A stretch of 64,000 nt of DNA from Geothrix sp. 21YS21S-2 (lineage in GTDB: Bacteria; Acidobacteriota; Holophagae; Holophagales; Holophagaceae): positions 964,001 through 1,028,000 of the forward strand of contig NZ_CP132910.1 in NCBI RefSeq assembly GCF_030846775.1. The letters are read 5' to 3'. The position numbers and the translations under genes were made by a program. Shown in pieces: positions 23,799 to 32,230 of this stretch (within the stretch, counting starts at the first letter, position 1; the number at the start of each line of letters is the position of its first letter). Under the pieces are notes generated by a model. The model did no database searches, was not told the origin of the DNA, and saw only the letters and a list, made by a program, of their open reading frames with translations.

Positions 23799-26699
23799 TC
23801 AGGTGACCCATGTGCCTTCAGGCTCGAGCTTGCAGGCCCGGATCGCACGGATCAGGTGGCCGGAGGGTCCGCCCTTGGTGAGGTACCCGGCGGCGCCCGC
23901 TTCGCGCATGGCGCTGGCCGCGCTGGGCTCGTTGCTCATGGACAGGCCGAGGATCTTCGTGGCGGGCATCTCCCGGTGGAGGATCCGCGTCAGGACGAGG
24001 CCGTCCATCACGGGCATGGTGAGATCGGTCACCACCACGTCGGGTTTCAGCTGGCGGGCCAGGTCCAGCCCCTGCTGGCCATCCTGGGCCTCCCCGACCA
24101 CCTCCAGGTCCGGATCGATCTGGAGCAGGCTGAGCAGGCCCTCCCGCATGATCCGGTGGTCGTCCACCAGCAGGATCCGGATCCGGGAGCCCTGGGCCCC
24201 GGCCGGCTCCGCGACGGCCCCTGCCGGCGGGGATGCCGGCACGGGAGCGGCGGGGCGCTCGCCGGCCCCGTCATCCTCCGGGGCCAGGAGGGTGACCCGC
24301 ACCCCTTGATCGGGATGGCTCTCGATCTCCACCCGGCCCCCCAGGCAGCCCAGGCGCTGACGGATGTTGAAGAGCCCGAAGGAGCCATCCGTCCGGGATG
24401 CCGTGATGCCGGGCGGGAAGCCGCGCCCCCGGTCCTCCACGGTGATCCGGATCCAGCCCCCCTCCAGGCGGTCGAGGGTCAGCCAGGCCTCCTTGCCGCC
24501 GGAATGCTTGACCGCGTTCAGGAGCAGTTCCCGCACCGACTGGAAGAGCAGGAAGCGGACCGTTTCCGACCTGGGTTCGATGGGGCTGCCGGCACGGACG
24601 TGGACCCGGAAAAGGCTGGATTCCTCCGTTCGCTGGGCCAGCCAGACCAGCGCGGGCACCAGCCCCGCCTGGGAGAGCACGGGCGGGCAGAGTTCCACCG
24701 CCAGGGATCGGGAGGCGGCCAGGGCCTCCTGGAGGATCGAATCCACCACCTGGACCCGCGCCGGAAGACCGGCCTTCTTCTCCCCCGGCACCAGGGTGAG
24801 CTGCAACCGGGCGGCTACGAGGAACTGCTGAAGGTGATCGTGGAGGATGTCCGCGAGGTGCTTGCGCTCGCGCTGTTCGGTGCCGGCCAGTTCGGCCACC
24901 AGCGCCCTCAGTTCGGAGGCCAGCTGCTCCGACTCCCCGGTGCGTTCGCTGACCCTCCGCTCCAGCTCCTCGTTCAGGTGGCGCAGCGCCTCCTCGGCGC
25001 GAAGGCGGGACGTGGTCTCGAACAGGGACCACACAAGTCCGGCCACCTGCCCACCCGGGTCCTTCACCGGCGCGAGGGTCCAGTCCCAGAAGGTCGTTCC
25101 GGGCGCCGCGGACTCCCGGAACCGGATGGGCTGGTCCCGGGCTTCCCGCGTTTCCCCGGCCTCCAGGGCCCCCTGGAAGGCCAAGGCGTTCACCGGGTCG
25201 GGGTGGAGGTCGAAGTGGTTCAGGCCGACCAGTTCCTCCGGGCGGCAGCCGCAGCGGGCGGCGTAGGCGGAGTTGACCCGAAGGTACCGGAAGTCGCGGT
25301 CGAGATAGGCCAGCAGGGAATTCGGCGCTCCGTCCATGACCGCCTGGAGCAGATCGCGCTCGACCTGGAGGGTGGCCTCGGCTTCCTTGCGGGCGCTGAT
25401 GTCCTGGAAGGCTCCGAACACCTTCACGGTCCTGCCGTTCACCTGGACGGGGCGGCTGGTGGCGTGGACCCAGATCTTGCGCCCCTTGGCGGTGATCAGT
25501 TCCAGCTCCAGGCTGAAGGACTCGAACAGTTCGATGGACCTGCGCACCGCCTCCCGCACCTTGGGCAGCGACTCCGGGGCGTAGAAGGAGAGCGCGGACT
25601 CCACCGTGGGCGTGAATTCCCCGGGGCTCGTTTCGTGGATCCGGTAGGTCTCCTCGGTCCAATGAAGGGTGTTGGCGATCAGATCGATCTCCCAGCCGCC
25701 CACCCGGGCCAGAGCCTGGGATTCCCGGAGCAGGGCATGGAGGCGGGCCACCTCCGCATTGGCCTCCTTCCGGCGGGTGATGTCCTTGAACGTGGAATAG
25801 GTCTGGAAGGCGACGGCTTCCCCGGGACGGAAAAGGGGGACGGAGCTGACATTGAGCCAGACGATGGCCCCCGAACCGGGATCGAGCAGGCCCATGGTCA
25901 CGTCGTTGACGGGCCGCCCCGTGCGCCGGGCCAGGAAGGACGGGCGCTCCCCCGTGGGGAATTCGCTGAAGTCCTCGCGGATGAACCGCCACAGGGGGTT
26001 GATCCCGGTCGTGCCCTGCATGTCCTCCAGGGAGCGACCGAGGATTCGCTGGGCCGCCTCGTTGGCCGATAGGACGAAGCCCGTGGTGTCCTGGTAGACG
26101 ATCCCCATCTGGGCCGTGTCGAACAGGGCCCGGTGGCGCGTCTCCGACTGCATCTGCCCCAGGTTCAAGGTCGTGACGAGCCCGGCGAGTTCCAGGAGGA
26201 AGTCCAGGTGGCGCCGGACCGCGTCCCTGCTGAACCGCGGCACCTGCCCGGCCGCGGCCAGGTAGTCCTCCGCGTCGAAGCCCCATGTCCCGGCGCGGGC
26301 GCGGAAGTCCTGGAGGCCGGCCTCCTCGTCGTCATACAGGAACTGGCCGGTGTACAGGCTCCCGATCTGGACCTCCCCGGCGTACAGGGGCGTCACCACG
26401 TCCCAGAGGCCGTTGCCGCATTTTTCGGCCACCCGCTCTCCGCGCGCGGCCCCCTGGACCAGGCGGAGCCTGCAGTCGCCGCAGAGGGCTGCCGTGCCGG
26501 GGTGGACCTTGTGGAACCGGAGGCACACGTCCTGCCCGCCGGTTTCGACCACGACCCGGCCCTCGAGGTCGAGGACGGCGGCCACCGCCCCGGTGAGGGC
26601 GCGGAAGCGCTCCAGCAGGGCACGCAGGGCCGGCACGTCCAGGATGGCCTGGATCGGCGGAATCACCGGGTCGGCCTTCCATGGCGAGGACAGGTTCAT
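23799..26699 (-). CDS. PocR/PAS hybrid histidine kinase with C-terminal receiver
   Basis: A 966-aa soluble hybrid kinase. Residues ~15-175 are a PocR-like domain with conserved cysteines (VCLRFHKVHPG, LCGDCRLRL, EKCGNGLWD), then three PAS domains (~195-310, ~325-440, ~450-570). A NarX/DegS-type phosphoacceptor domain follows (QRERKHLADILHDHLQQFL, His near residue 620), then an ATPase domain (~690-790, VKHSGGKEAWL, EDRGRGFPPG) and a receiver (~840-960, LLVDDHRIM, VVVTDLTMPVMDG). The HisKA_3 class pairs with LuxR-type regulators, which fits the gene at 22975. ATG 26699 has GGAG seven bases upstream. PocR plus PAS suggests sensing of a small cytoplasmic ligand and redox state, but no ligand can be named. 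Confidence 0.9.
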   Translation of the reverse strand: MNLSSPWKADPVIPPIQAILDVPALRALLERFRALTGAVAAVLDLEGRVVVETGGQDVCLRFHKVHPGTAALCGDCRLRLVQGAARGERVAEKCGNGLWDVVTPLYAGEVQIGSLYTGQFLYDDEEAGLQDFRARAGTWGFDAEDYLAAAGQVPRFSRDAVRRHLDFLLELAGLVTTLNLGQMQSETRHRALFDTAQMGIVYQDTTGFVLSANEAAQRILGRSLEDMQGTTGINPLWRFIREDFSEFPTGERPSFLARRTGRPVNDVTMGLLDPGSGAIVWLNVSSVPLFRPGEAVAFQTYSTFKDITRRKEANAEVARLHALLRESQALARVGGWEIDLIANTLHWTEETYRIHETSPGEFTPTVESALSFYAPESLPKVREAVRRSIELFESFSLELELITAKGRKIWVHATSRPVQVNGRTVKVFGAFQDISARKEAEATLQVERDLLQAVMDGAPNSLLAYLDRDFRYLRVNSAYAARCGCRPEELVGLNHFDLHPDPVNALAFQGALEAGETREARDQPIRFRESAAPGTTFWDWTLAPVKDPGGQVAGLVWSLFETTSRLRAEEALRHLNEELERRVSERTGESEQLASELRALVAELAGTEQRERKHLADILHDHLQQFLVAARLQLTLVPGEKKAGLPARVQVVDSILQEALAASRSLAVELCPPVLSQAGLVPALVWLAQRTEESSLFRVHVRAGSPIEPRSETVRFLLFQSVRELLLNAVKHSGGKEAWLTLDRLEGGWIRITVEDRGRGFPPGITASRTDGSFGLFNIRQRLGCLGGRVEIESHPDQGVRVTLLAPEDDGAGERPAAPVPASPPAGAVAEPAGAQGSRIRILLVDDHRIMREGLLSLLQIDPDLEVVGEAQDGQQGLDLARQLKPDVVVTDLTMPVMDGLVLTRILHREMPATKILGLSMSNEPSAASAMREAGAAGYLTKGGPSGHLIRAIRACKLEPEGTWVT

Positions 26700-26808
26700 G
26701 GCCGCGCTCCGGGGGCGGGGTGAGGGGTGAGAGACGAACAGGATGCCCGGAGTGGAGGGCCCCGTCCAGAGGGGACCGTCCGCTCCGGGCCGTCCTGCGC
26801 TCAAGTCA

Positions 26809-27492
26809 TCAATTGCGGATGCCCAGCAGCTCCAGCTCAAAGCAGAGGGTCGCGTAGGGCTGGATCCTGGGCAGCGCGCCCTTCTCGCCGTAGGCTAGAG
26901 CGTAAGGAACCCAGATCTGCCACTTGGAGCCGACCGGCATGCGCTGCAGGGCTTCGCGGAGACCGGGAACGGTCTGTTTGAGCCCCAGGCTGGCGGGCTC
27001 CCCCCGGCGGAGGGTGTTGTCGAATTCCGTACCGTCGAGGAGCAGGCCCCGGTAGTTGCAGGACACGACGTCCCCCTCCGAAGGCAGGGGCCCCTTCCCT
27101 TCCGCGAGGACCTTGTACTGCACCCCGCTGGCCAGGGCGACGACGCCGGGTTCGCCCTGGTTCCTGGCGAGGAAGGCCTCCCCTTCGCTGCGGTTCCGGT
27201 TGGCCACCATCTGGAGGGGCCGGGCCCGCTGCAGCTTGATTTCGGTCTGGAGGGCGTTGAGGGCCGCCTGGAGTTCCTTCTCCGTCAGTTTGAGTCCGCC
27301 GGACGCGTAGGCGTCCTGCAGCCCCTGGAGGAGGGCCTGGATGTCCAGTTCGGCGCCCTGGCGCCGGAGGGCCTTGCCCATGTCCACGCCGGCCGCGTAG
27401 CTCTGCTTCTCCTTGTCCGAGGCCAGCTCCTGCGCGCCCAGGGAGGACAGCAGGAGACCGGAGACCAGGAGCGCAACCCATCGTGACGACAT
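26809..27492 (-). CDS. FKBP-type peptidyl-prolyl isomerase, exported
   Basis: A 227-aa Mip/FkpA-like protein. A signal peptide (residues 1-20, ending LGAQ) is followed by an N-terminal helical dimerisation domain (~25-100, SYAAGVDMGKALRRQG) and an FKBP domain (~125-225) with VSCNYRGLLLDGTEFDNT, VPGLREALQRMPVGSKW and PYALAYGEKG. It helps fold periplasmic proteins. GAGGAGG lies four bases before ATG 27492. It follows the multicopper oxidase by 79 bases on the same strand, so it may be co-transcribed and assist folding of the large oxidase. Confidence 0.92.
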   Translation of the reverse strand: MSSRWVALLVSGLLLSSLGAQELASDKEKQSYAAGVDMGKALRRQGAELDIQALLQGLQDAYASGGLKLTEKELQAALNALQTEIKLQRARPLQMVANRNRSEGEAFLARNQGEPGVVALASGVQYKVLAEGKGPLPSEGDVVSCNYRGLLLDGTEFDNTLRRGEPASLGLKQTVPGLREALQRMPVGSKWQIWVPYALAYGEKGALPRIQPYATLCFELELLGIRN

Positions 27493-27571
27493 TTCTCCTC
27501 CTCGGGGCGGGGCGTAGGGAACGCCTGCGGGGCGGGCCGGAGCCCTCCCCGCAGGTCACTGCACGTCAGGT

Positions 27572-30500
27572 TCAGGGGGTGACGACCGGCGCGGGGGCGG
27601 CGTTCACCCAGGCGGAGTTTCCGGCAGCGTTCACCGCCTGGACACGGTAGTAGTACCGGGCCCCGCGGGGCAGGCCGTTCTGCACGAAGCTGGTGATGTT
27701 GCCTGCGACGCTGTAGTTGTTCAGGCCCGTCGTGAAGGTGGCGTTGGTCGCGCGCTGGATGTTGAAGGCGGTGTTGTTGGTGGAGTTGTCGACCCACGTG
27801 AGGGTGACCCGGTCGCTGTTGTTGGTGACCCGGACCGCGGCGGCGGCGACGCGGGTGGGCGCGGCCGGCGCAGCCAGGAGGACGGACACGGGACCCGCGA
27901 AGGCCGAGGAGCCGGCCCCGTTGGTGGAGGCGATCCGGTAGGCGTAGGTGTTGCCGGTGGACACGCTGACATCCGTGAAGGCGGTCGCGTTGGCCGCGGT
28001 GACGACCAGCAGGGTGAAGGCGCCGCCGTTGACCGACCGCTGGATGGTGAAGCCGGTTTCATTGTTGGAGTTGTCGGTCCAGGTGATGCGGATGGACCGG
28101 GCCGTCTGGATGGCCGCGGCCGGGTTCGTGGGCGCCGCGGGAGGCAGCGGCATGTTCGAAGCCACGGCCGCCGTGTAGGCGGAACTGGCCATGGCATTGG
28201 GGAAGCCCACCACGCCGCTGCCCACCAGGTTGTTGGCCATCACGCGGTAGTAGTAGACCGTGGAGGTGTTGCCGATGACGTCGGTGTAGGTGGTCACGTT
28301 GCCCAGGCTGATGGTGGTGGTGCCCACCGCGAGGAAGAGGGGATCGGTGGACTTCTGGATGGTGAACCCGGTGGCGTTCAAGGCGCTGTTGACCCACTTC
28401 AGGACGACGGACTTGGAGCGGCCCGAGCCCGTGATGGCGGCGGTGAGGGCGGTGGGCGCGTCCGGCGTCAGGGCGACGGACATGGGCCGCATCATGTCGT
28501 TCTCCTCGTGGCCCAGGAGGTGGCAGTGCCAGGTGTACTCGGCGCCGAAGTTCGCCACCTTGTTGGCGATGGTGACGGGGTTGTTGTTGGGGTCCACGCC
28601 CAGGAAGCTGGTGGAGCTGCCGATGGGAATCGTGGGATCCAGGGGCCGGATGTTGTTGGGCATCTTGAAGTTGACGGCCGGGGACTTGGCGTGGAGGGCG
28701 ACGACGATGTCCTCCAGGGGGTTCATCTTGACCGTTTCCTTCCAGCCGATCTCTTCCGGATAGGGCGGCTTGATGGCGCCGTCCCAGCCGACGCGGTTGA
28801 CCACCTGGACGTTGAAGAGGTGGAAGTGGATCGCGTGGGTGTCCACGCCGTTGTGGGTGATCTTCCAGAGCTGGACGGTGTTGTCGGGGAAGACCTCCGT
28901 GACGGGATCGGCGAACCCGAAGGGGATCGTGGTCTGGATGGTGGCGGTGGTGAAGGGCACTTCCACGCCCAGCGTGGCGTTCATGCGGCCGAAGGGATCG
29001 AAGAGCTCCTGGATGGCCTTGGGCTGCAGGGGATACACGACCCCGTTGATGTTCATGCTGGTGTCGGAGATGCGGGCGTAGGTGTTGGCCGGCACGATGG
29101 GGGCGTCCTCGGTGGCGTAGGCCGCGGCCATGGGCGCCGCCAGGGTGGCGGGATCCAGGACCGTCGCGGCGCCGTTGGCGTCGACCCGGATCTGCATGAT
29201 GGTCCGGGTGTTGGGGCCGTAGCCCGGCAGGGTCGGCGGGGCGCCGCCCTGGCTGGTCATATCGGGCCCGCCGGTGTAGAAGTCGTACCGGGGATCGCCC
29301 GCAGGCACGGGAGCCGGGGCGTCGTTGTAGAGGATGATGGTCTTCCCGGCGTACTGGGAGAAGTCCACGATCACGTCGGCGCGCTCGGCGGGGCCGAGGA
29401 AGAGCGTGTGCTCCAGGGTGTTCAGCACGGTGACGCTGCGCTTGTTGTTCTCGTAGCCGATGGGCGTGTTGGGGAGCACCACGGGCGCGGGGGCGATGCC
29501 GCCCTCGGAACCGATGTGGATGAAGGAGGGGCCCATCAGGCTGGGGCTGGGATCGGGCACGCCGCCGAACCGGTTGTCCAGGATGTTGGGGGTCATGCCG
29601 ACGGTGTCGTTGGCGGTCCAGGTGGCGGGCCAGGTCGTCCCCGGATCCAGGGCGCCGGCGGCGACCCCGGTGCCCTTGACGGCCGGGATCATCTTGACCT
29701 CGGTGAGTCCGCCGGGTCCCGTCACGGAGGGATCGGCCACGTACATCTGGAGGTTGAGGTACCGGTCGTTGCAGCCGTTGAGGATGCGGAACCGGTAGGC
29801 CGTGGGCTTGGCGCTCATGTAGGGATAGGCGGTGCCGTTGATGACCGGCGTGTCCATGAAGGCCTCGGGCACGATGGACGTGGCCGGGGGCACCATGGAC
29901 GGGAACACGGGCCAGAACCATGCGCCGTAGTCCCAGCGGCCCAGGGGGTTGGCGCCGGAGAGGTCGTTGGGGTTCTGGTTCGGCATGTAGACGTGGGGGA
30001 ACCAGAGGCTGCCCTTGGTCTGGCCCCAGGGACCGGAGGCCCAGAGCGGGTCGACCACGGTGGTGGCGGGGCTGGCGGTGCCGGTGAAGCCGGCGGGAAC
30101 CGTGCCGTCGCTCACGAAGGTCTTGTCCTGGATGATGAGGGGCACTTCCCCGCCGGGCGCGAAGGCGTTCAGGGCCCGCTCGGTGGGATCCACCAGGAGG
30201 TAGCCCGCGGCCGCGCCGCCGTATACGTTCAGGCGGGTGATGCCCATGGCGTGGTCATGGTAGAACATGAGCCGGCCGGACTGCCCATTGGGCCAGAAGA
30301 AGGTGGCGGAACCGTTGGCGGGCACCGGCATGTCGGGGACGTTCTGCTGGCTGGCGCCCTTCAGGAGGGAACCGGCCTCCCCGGCGGGGGTGATCCACTG
30401 GTGGGCCGTGCCGTCGCTGATCCAGGGGTTGTCGCCGCCGTGGAGGTGGAGCGTGGCGCGGGTTTGGGGATAGTTGGTGCCGTCGGGACCCATGCCGGCG

Positions 30501-31087
30501 CCCATGACCGTGACGTCCGTGGGGATGAAGAGGTTGCCGGTCGCGCCGGTGGGGAGCAGGTTGTCGAAGGTGACGCGGGTGGGCACGCCCTTGGTGGCCA
30601 CGATGGTGGGGCCCAGGTAGCTGGGGTTGTCGATGCCGAACTTGCCGCCTGGCAGCGGGACATGCTTGCTCACCATGGCGGGGGTCATGGCGGCCATGGC
30701 GGCGAGGGTGCCCGGGGTCTCCACCTGCACGTAGCCGCGCAGCCTGGTGGGGCCCAGGTCGGAGTGCATCTGCTCGGAGTACTCCACCAGGGCGATCTCG
30801 TAGCTGGCGGTGCCGGCGAAGGTGGTCAGGTCGGCCACGGCCACGGGGATGTACTGGCCGAGGTTGTTCGCGCCGGCCGCCGTGAGGCCCGGCAGCGAGT
30901 CGACGAACTTCCTGAGGATGGGGCTGTAGGCGAAGTTGGGCTTGGTGTAGTCCACGCCGGTGGCGAGCGGGGGCGGGGCGACGTACTGCGCGTAGAGCAG
31001 CGGCGTGGACCCCAGGCAGAGGAGGGCCGAGATCGTGACCGTTCGCGTGAGGCGGGCAGGCTTGGCCTTGGCTTGGTATTTGTTCAT
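27572..31087 (-). CDS. Exported multicopper oxidase with three fibronectin type III domains
   Basis: An 1171-aa secreted protein with a signal peptide (residues ~1-33, ISALLCLGSTPLLYAQ). All four copper-binding motifs are present: HLHGGDNPW (~215), YHDHAMG (~275), HAIHFHLFNV (~750) and HCHLLGHEENDMM (~853), the last giving the type 1 copper Cys, His and Met. The cupredoxin part is followed by three fibronectin III repeats (~875-1171; TGFTIQ recurs). Such oxidases oxidise metals such as Mn(II), Fe(II) or Cu(I), or phenolics; the substrate is unknown. The usual family length is 450-650 aa, so this is a large variant. GGAG lies seven bases before ATG 31087. The promoter carries the ATGGGGG palindrome. 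Confidence 0.92.
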   Translation of the reverse strand: MNKYQAKAKPARLTRTVTISALLCLGSTPLLYAQYVAPPPLATGVDYTKPNFAYSPILRKFVDSLPGLTAAGANNLGQYIPVAVADLTTFAGTASYEIALVEYSEQMHSDLGPTRLRGYVQVETPGTLAAMAAMTPAMVSKHVPLPGGKFGIDNPSYLGPTIVATKGVPTRVTFDNLLPTGATGNLFIPTDVTVMGAGMGPDGTNYPQTRATLHLHGGDNPWISDGTAHQWITPAGEAGSLLKGASQQNVPDMPVPANGSATFFWPNGQSGRLMFYHDHAMGITRLNVYGGAAAGYLLVDPTERALNAFAPGGEVPLIIQDKTFVSDGTVPAGFTGTASPATTVVDPLWASGPWGQTKGSLWFPHVYMPNQNPNDLSGANPLGRWDYGAWFWPVFPSMVPPATSIVPEAFMDTPVINGTAYPYMSAKPTAYRFRILNGCNDRYLNLQMYVADPSVTGPGGLTEVKMIPAVKGTGVAAGALDPGTTWPATWTANDTVGMTPNILDNRFGGVPDPSPSLMGPSFIHIGSEGGIAPAPVVLPNTPIGYENNKRSVTVLNTLEHTLFLGPAERADVIVDFSQYAGKTIILYNDAPAPVPAGDPRYDFYTGGPDMTSQGGAPPTLPGYGPNTRTIMQIRVDANGAATVLDPATLAAPMAAAYATEDAPIVPANTYARISDTSMNINGVVYPLQPKAIQELFDPFGRMNATLGVEVPFTTATIQTTIPFGFADPVTEVFPDNTVQLWKITHNGVDTHAIHFHLFNVQVVNRVGWDGAIKPPYPEEIGWKETVKMNPLEDIVVALHAKSPAVNFKMPNNIRPLDPTIPIGSSTSFLGVDPNNNPVTIANKVANFGAEYTWHCHLLGHEENDMMRPMSVALTPDAPTALTAAITGSGRSKSVVLKWVNSALNATGFTIQKSTDPLFLAVGTTTISLGNVTTYTDVIGNTSTVYYYRVMANNLVGSGVVGFPNAMASSAYTAAVASNMPLPPAAPTNPAAAIQTARSIRITWTDNSNNETGFTIQRSVNGGAFTLLVVTAANATAFTDVSVSTGNTYAYRIASTNGAGSSAFAGPVSVLLAAPAAPTRVAAAAVRVTNNSDRVTLTWVDNSTNNTAFNIQRATNATFTTGLNNYSVAGNITSFVQNGLPRGARYYYRVQAVNAAGNSAWVNAAPAPVVTP

Positions 31088-31275
31088 GGGAGTTCTCCGT
31101 GAAGGAAGCAGGTGGGCTTGGCACGATCAAGGGGGGGAGCCGGGGGTGGGGTTATCTCATAGGCCTCCAGGTCCGCGGATGCGCGCCCGGACGCGCTCCC
31201 AGGTTCGTTCCGCATTCGGATCGGCGATGGACATCCGGGTGGTCCCTTTCTCATGGGCAGGTTTTCGCATGCCAA

Positions 31276-31281
31276 AAGGTA
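31276..31281 (-). promoter_or_regulatory. Candidate -10 box of the multicopper oxidase promoter
   Basis: TACCTT on the minus strand begins exactly 22 bases after the palindrome ending at 31304. The same CCTACCTT and the same 22-base gap occur before the cytochrome fusion gene, which is the main support. The implied leader to ATG 31087 is long, about 180 bases. Confidence 0.45.
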
Positions 31282-31303
31282 GGCCGGGCCCCGGACGGCC
31301 ACT

Positions 31304-31321
31304 ATGGGGGGATCCCCCCAT
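31304..31321. promoter_or_regulatory. Palindromic operator copy 1 (ATGGGGG-N4-CCCCCAT)
   Basis: ATGGGGG-GATC-CCCCCAT, perfectly symmetrical and extendable to 20 bp (TATGGGGGGAT and complement). Arm size and symmetry fit a NarL/LuxR-type dimer. It lies at about -42 relative to the inferred oxidase start site, a class II activator position. Two further copies are at 32150 and 36818. Confidence 0.7.
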
Positions 31322-31381
31322 ATGGGGACGGGAAAGCATGTAATTGGGTGCCCCGGTATGGAAATGGCGCGGGGCCGGGAC

Positions 31382-31387
31382 TACCTT
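31382..31387 (+). promoter_or_regulatory. Candidate -10 box of the LuxR regulator gene
   Basis: TACCTT (in ACTACCTTGCC) lies about 25 bases before the inferred leader end. At the palindrome position used elsewhere (centre 31350.5) there is only a degenerate match (AATTGGG-TGCC-CCGGTAT, 8 of 14 arm positions), which would suit weak autoregulation. Confidence 0.35.
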
Positions 31388-31418
31388 GCCTGCACGACAC
31401 CCCCCTGGAGGCCCTCCC

Positions 31419-32126
31419 TTGATCAACCCTAGGAAGCACCGCCTGGTACTCGCCGAAGACCACACCCTTCTCCGGGACGGCCTCCGCTCGATCCTGGAAT
31501 CCCGGACCGGCTACGAGATCGTCGGGGAAGCCGGGGACGGCCGCGAAGCGATCCGCCTGGTCGCCGAGCTGGAGCCCGACCTGGTGATCCTGGACCTGTC
31601 CATGCCCCGCACCAACGGTCTCGAAGCCCTCCGTGAGATCAAGCGGATCCGGGAGCAGACCTGCGTCCTCATCCTGACCGCCCACACCGGCGAGGACTGG
31701 GTCTTCGAGGCCATCAAGTCCGGAGCCAACGGCTACCTCCTGAAGGATGGCAGCGCCGCCGAACTCCTGGAGGCGGTGGCGAGCCTCCTCCGGGGGGAGC
31801 GCTTCCTCAGCCCCGGGATCGCCACCACGGTGGTCGCCGCCTTCCTGCGCCTGCAGCAGCCCGCCCCCCGGCGCACGCCCTACGAGGACCTCACCCAGCG
31901 CGAACGGGAGGTGCTCAAGCTCGTGGCCGAGGGCTACCGCACCCGGGACATCGCCGCCTACCTGTGCATCAGCCCCAAGACCGTGGAGAAGCACCGGGGC
32001 AGCCTGATGAAGCGCCTCATGATCCACAACGTGTCCGCCCTGACGGCCTTCGCCATCGAGAAGGGGCTCGTCTCCGCGGCCCGTCCTCTCCCCGGCCCCG
32101 CCGAAGGGTCCGGAAGGCCCGACTAG
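31419..32126 (+). CDS. NarL/LuxR-type response regulator of the electron-transfer locus
   Basis: A 235-aa regulator. The start is TTG 31419, with GGAGG seven bases upstream (31407-31411). The receiver (~8-125) has AEDHT, phospho-Asp in LVILDLSMPR and Lys in GYLLKDG. The LuxR domain (~150-215) has LTQREREVLKLVAEG and SPKTVEKHRGSLM. It is a close paralogue of the 22975 regulator. It lies between the oxidase and the cytochrome operon, whose promoters both carry the ATGGGGG palindrome, so it is the best candidate to bind it. The likely kinase partners are the HisKA_3 hybrids at 23799 and 42943. Confidence 0.92.
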   Translation: MINPRKHRLVLAEDHTLLRDGLRSILESRTGYEIVGEAGDGREAIRLVAELEPDLVILDLSMPRTNGLEALREIKRIREQTCVLILTAHTGEDWVFEAIKSGANGYLLKDGSAAELLEAVASLLRGERFLSPGIATTVVAAFLRLQQPAPRRTPYEDLTQREREVLKLVAEGYRTRDIAAYLCISPKTVEKHRGSLMKRLMIHNVSALTAFAIEKGLVSAARPLPGPAEGSGRPD

Positions 32127-32149
32127 ATACGGATTTTCCCCGGGCCAGT

Positions 32150-32167
32150 ATGGGGGAAAACCCCCAT
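32150..32167. promoter_or_regulatory. Palindromic operator copy 2 (ATGGGGG-N4-CCCCCAT)
   Basis: ATGGGGG-AAAA-CCCCCAT, arms identical to copy 1. It lies 24 bases after the regulator stop and 63 bases before the cytochrome fusion gene, followed after exactly 22 bases by TACCTT. Confidence 0.7.
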
Positions 32168-32189
32168 GGGCGCCGGGGGGTGGATCACC

Positions 32190-32195
32190 TACCTT
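32190..32195 (+). promoter_or_regulatory. Candidate -10 box of the cytochrome fusion operon
   Basis: TACCTT in CACCTACCTTGC, 22 bases after operator copy 2. A start site near 32202 would give a 29-base leader to GTG 32231. The palindrome takes the place of a -35 element. Confidence 0.45.
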
Positions 32196-32230
32196 GCTGG
32201 GTATCCGATTCCCCGGAAAGCGAGGCCCCC

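Larger units (their letters stand above)
31088..31418. other. Divergent control region, multicopper oxidase / LuxR regulator
   Basis: About 330 bases without a gene between divergent starts. It contains the palindrome at 31304-31321, an overlapping CCCCATATGGGG (31316-31327), a TACCTT box facing the oxidase (31281-31276, minus) and a TACCTT box facing the regulator (31382-31387). The rest shows nothing recognisable. Confidence 0.6.

Noticed and set aside
31360-31400. A possible sigma-54 promoter before the LuxR regulator
   Set aside because: GG and GC elements are not at the required 10-base spacing.
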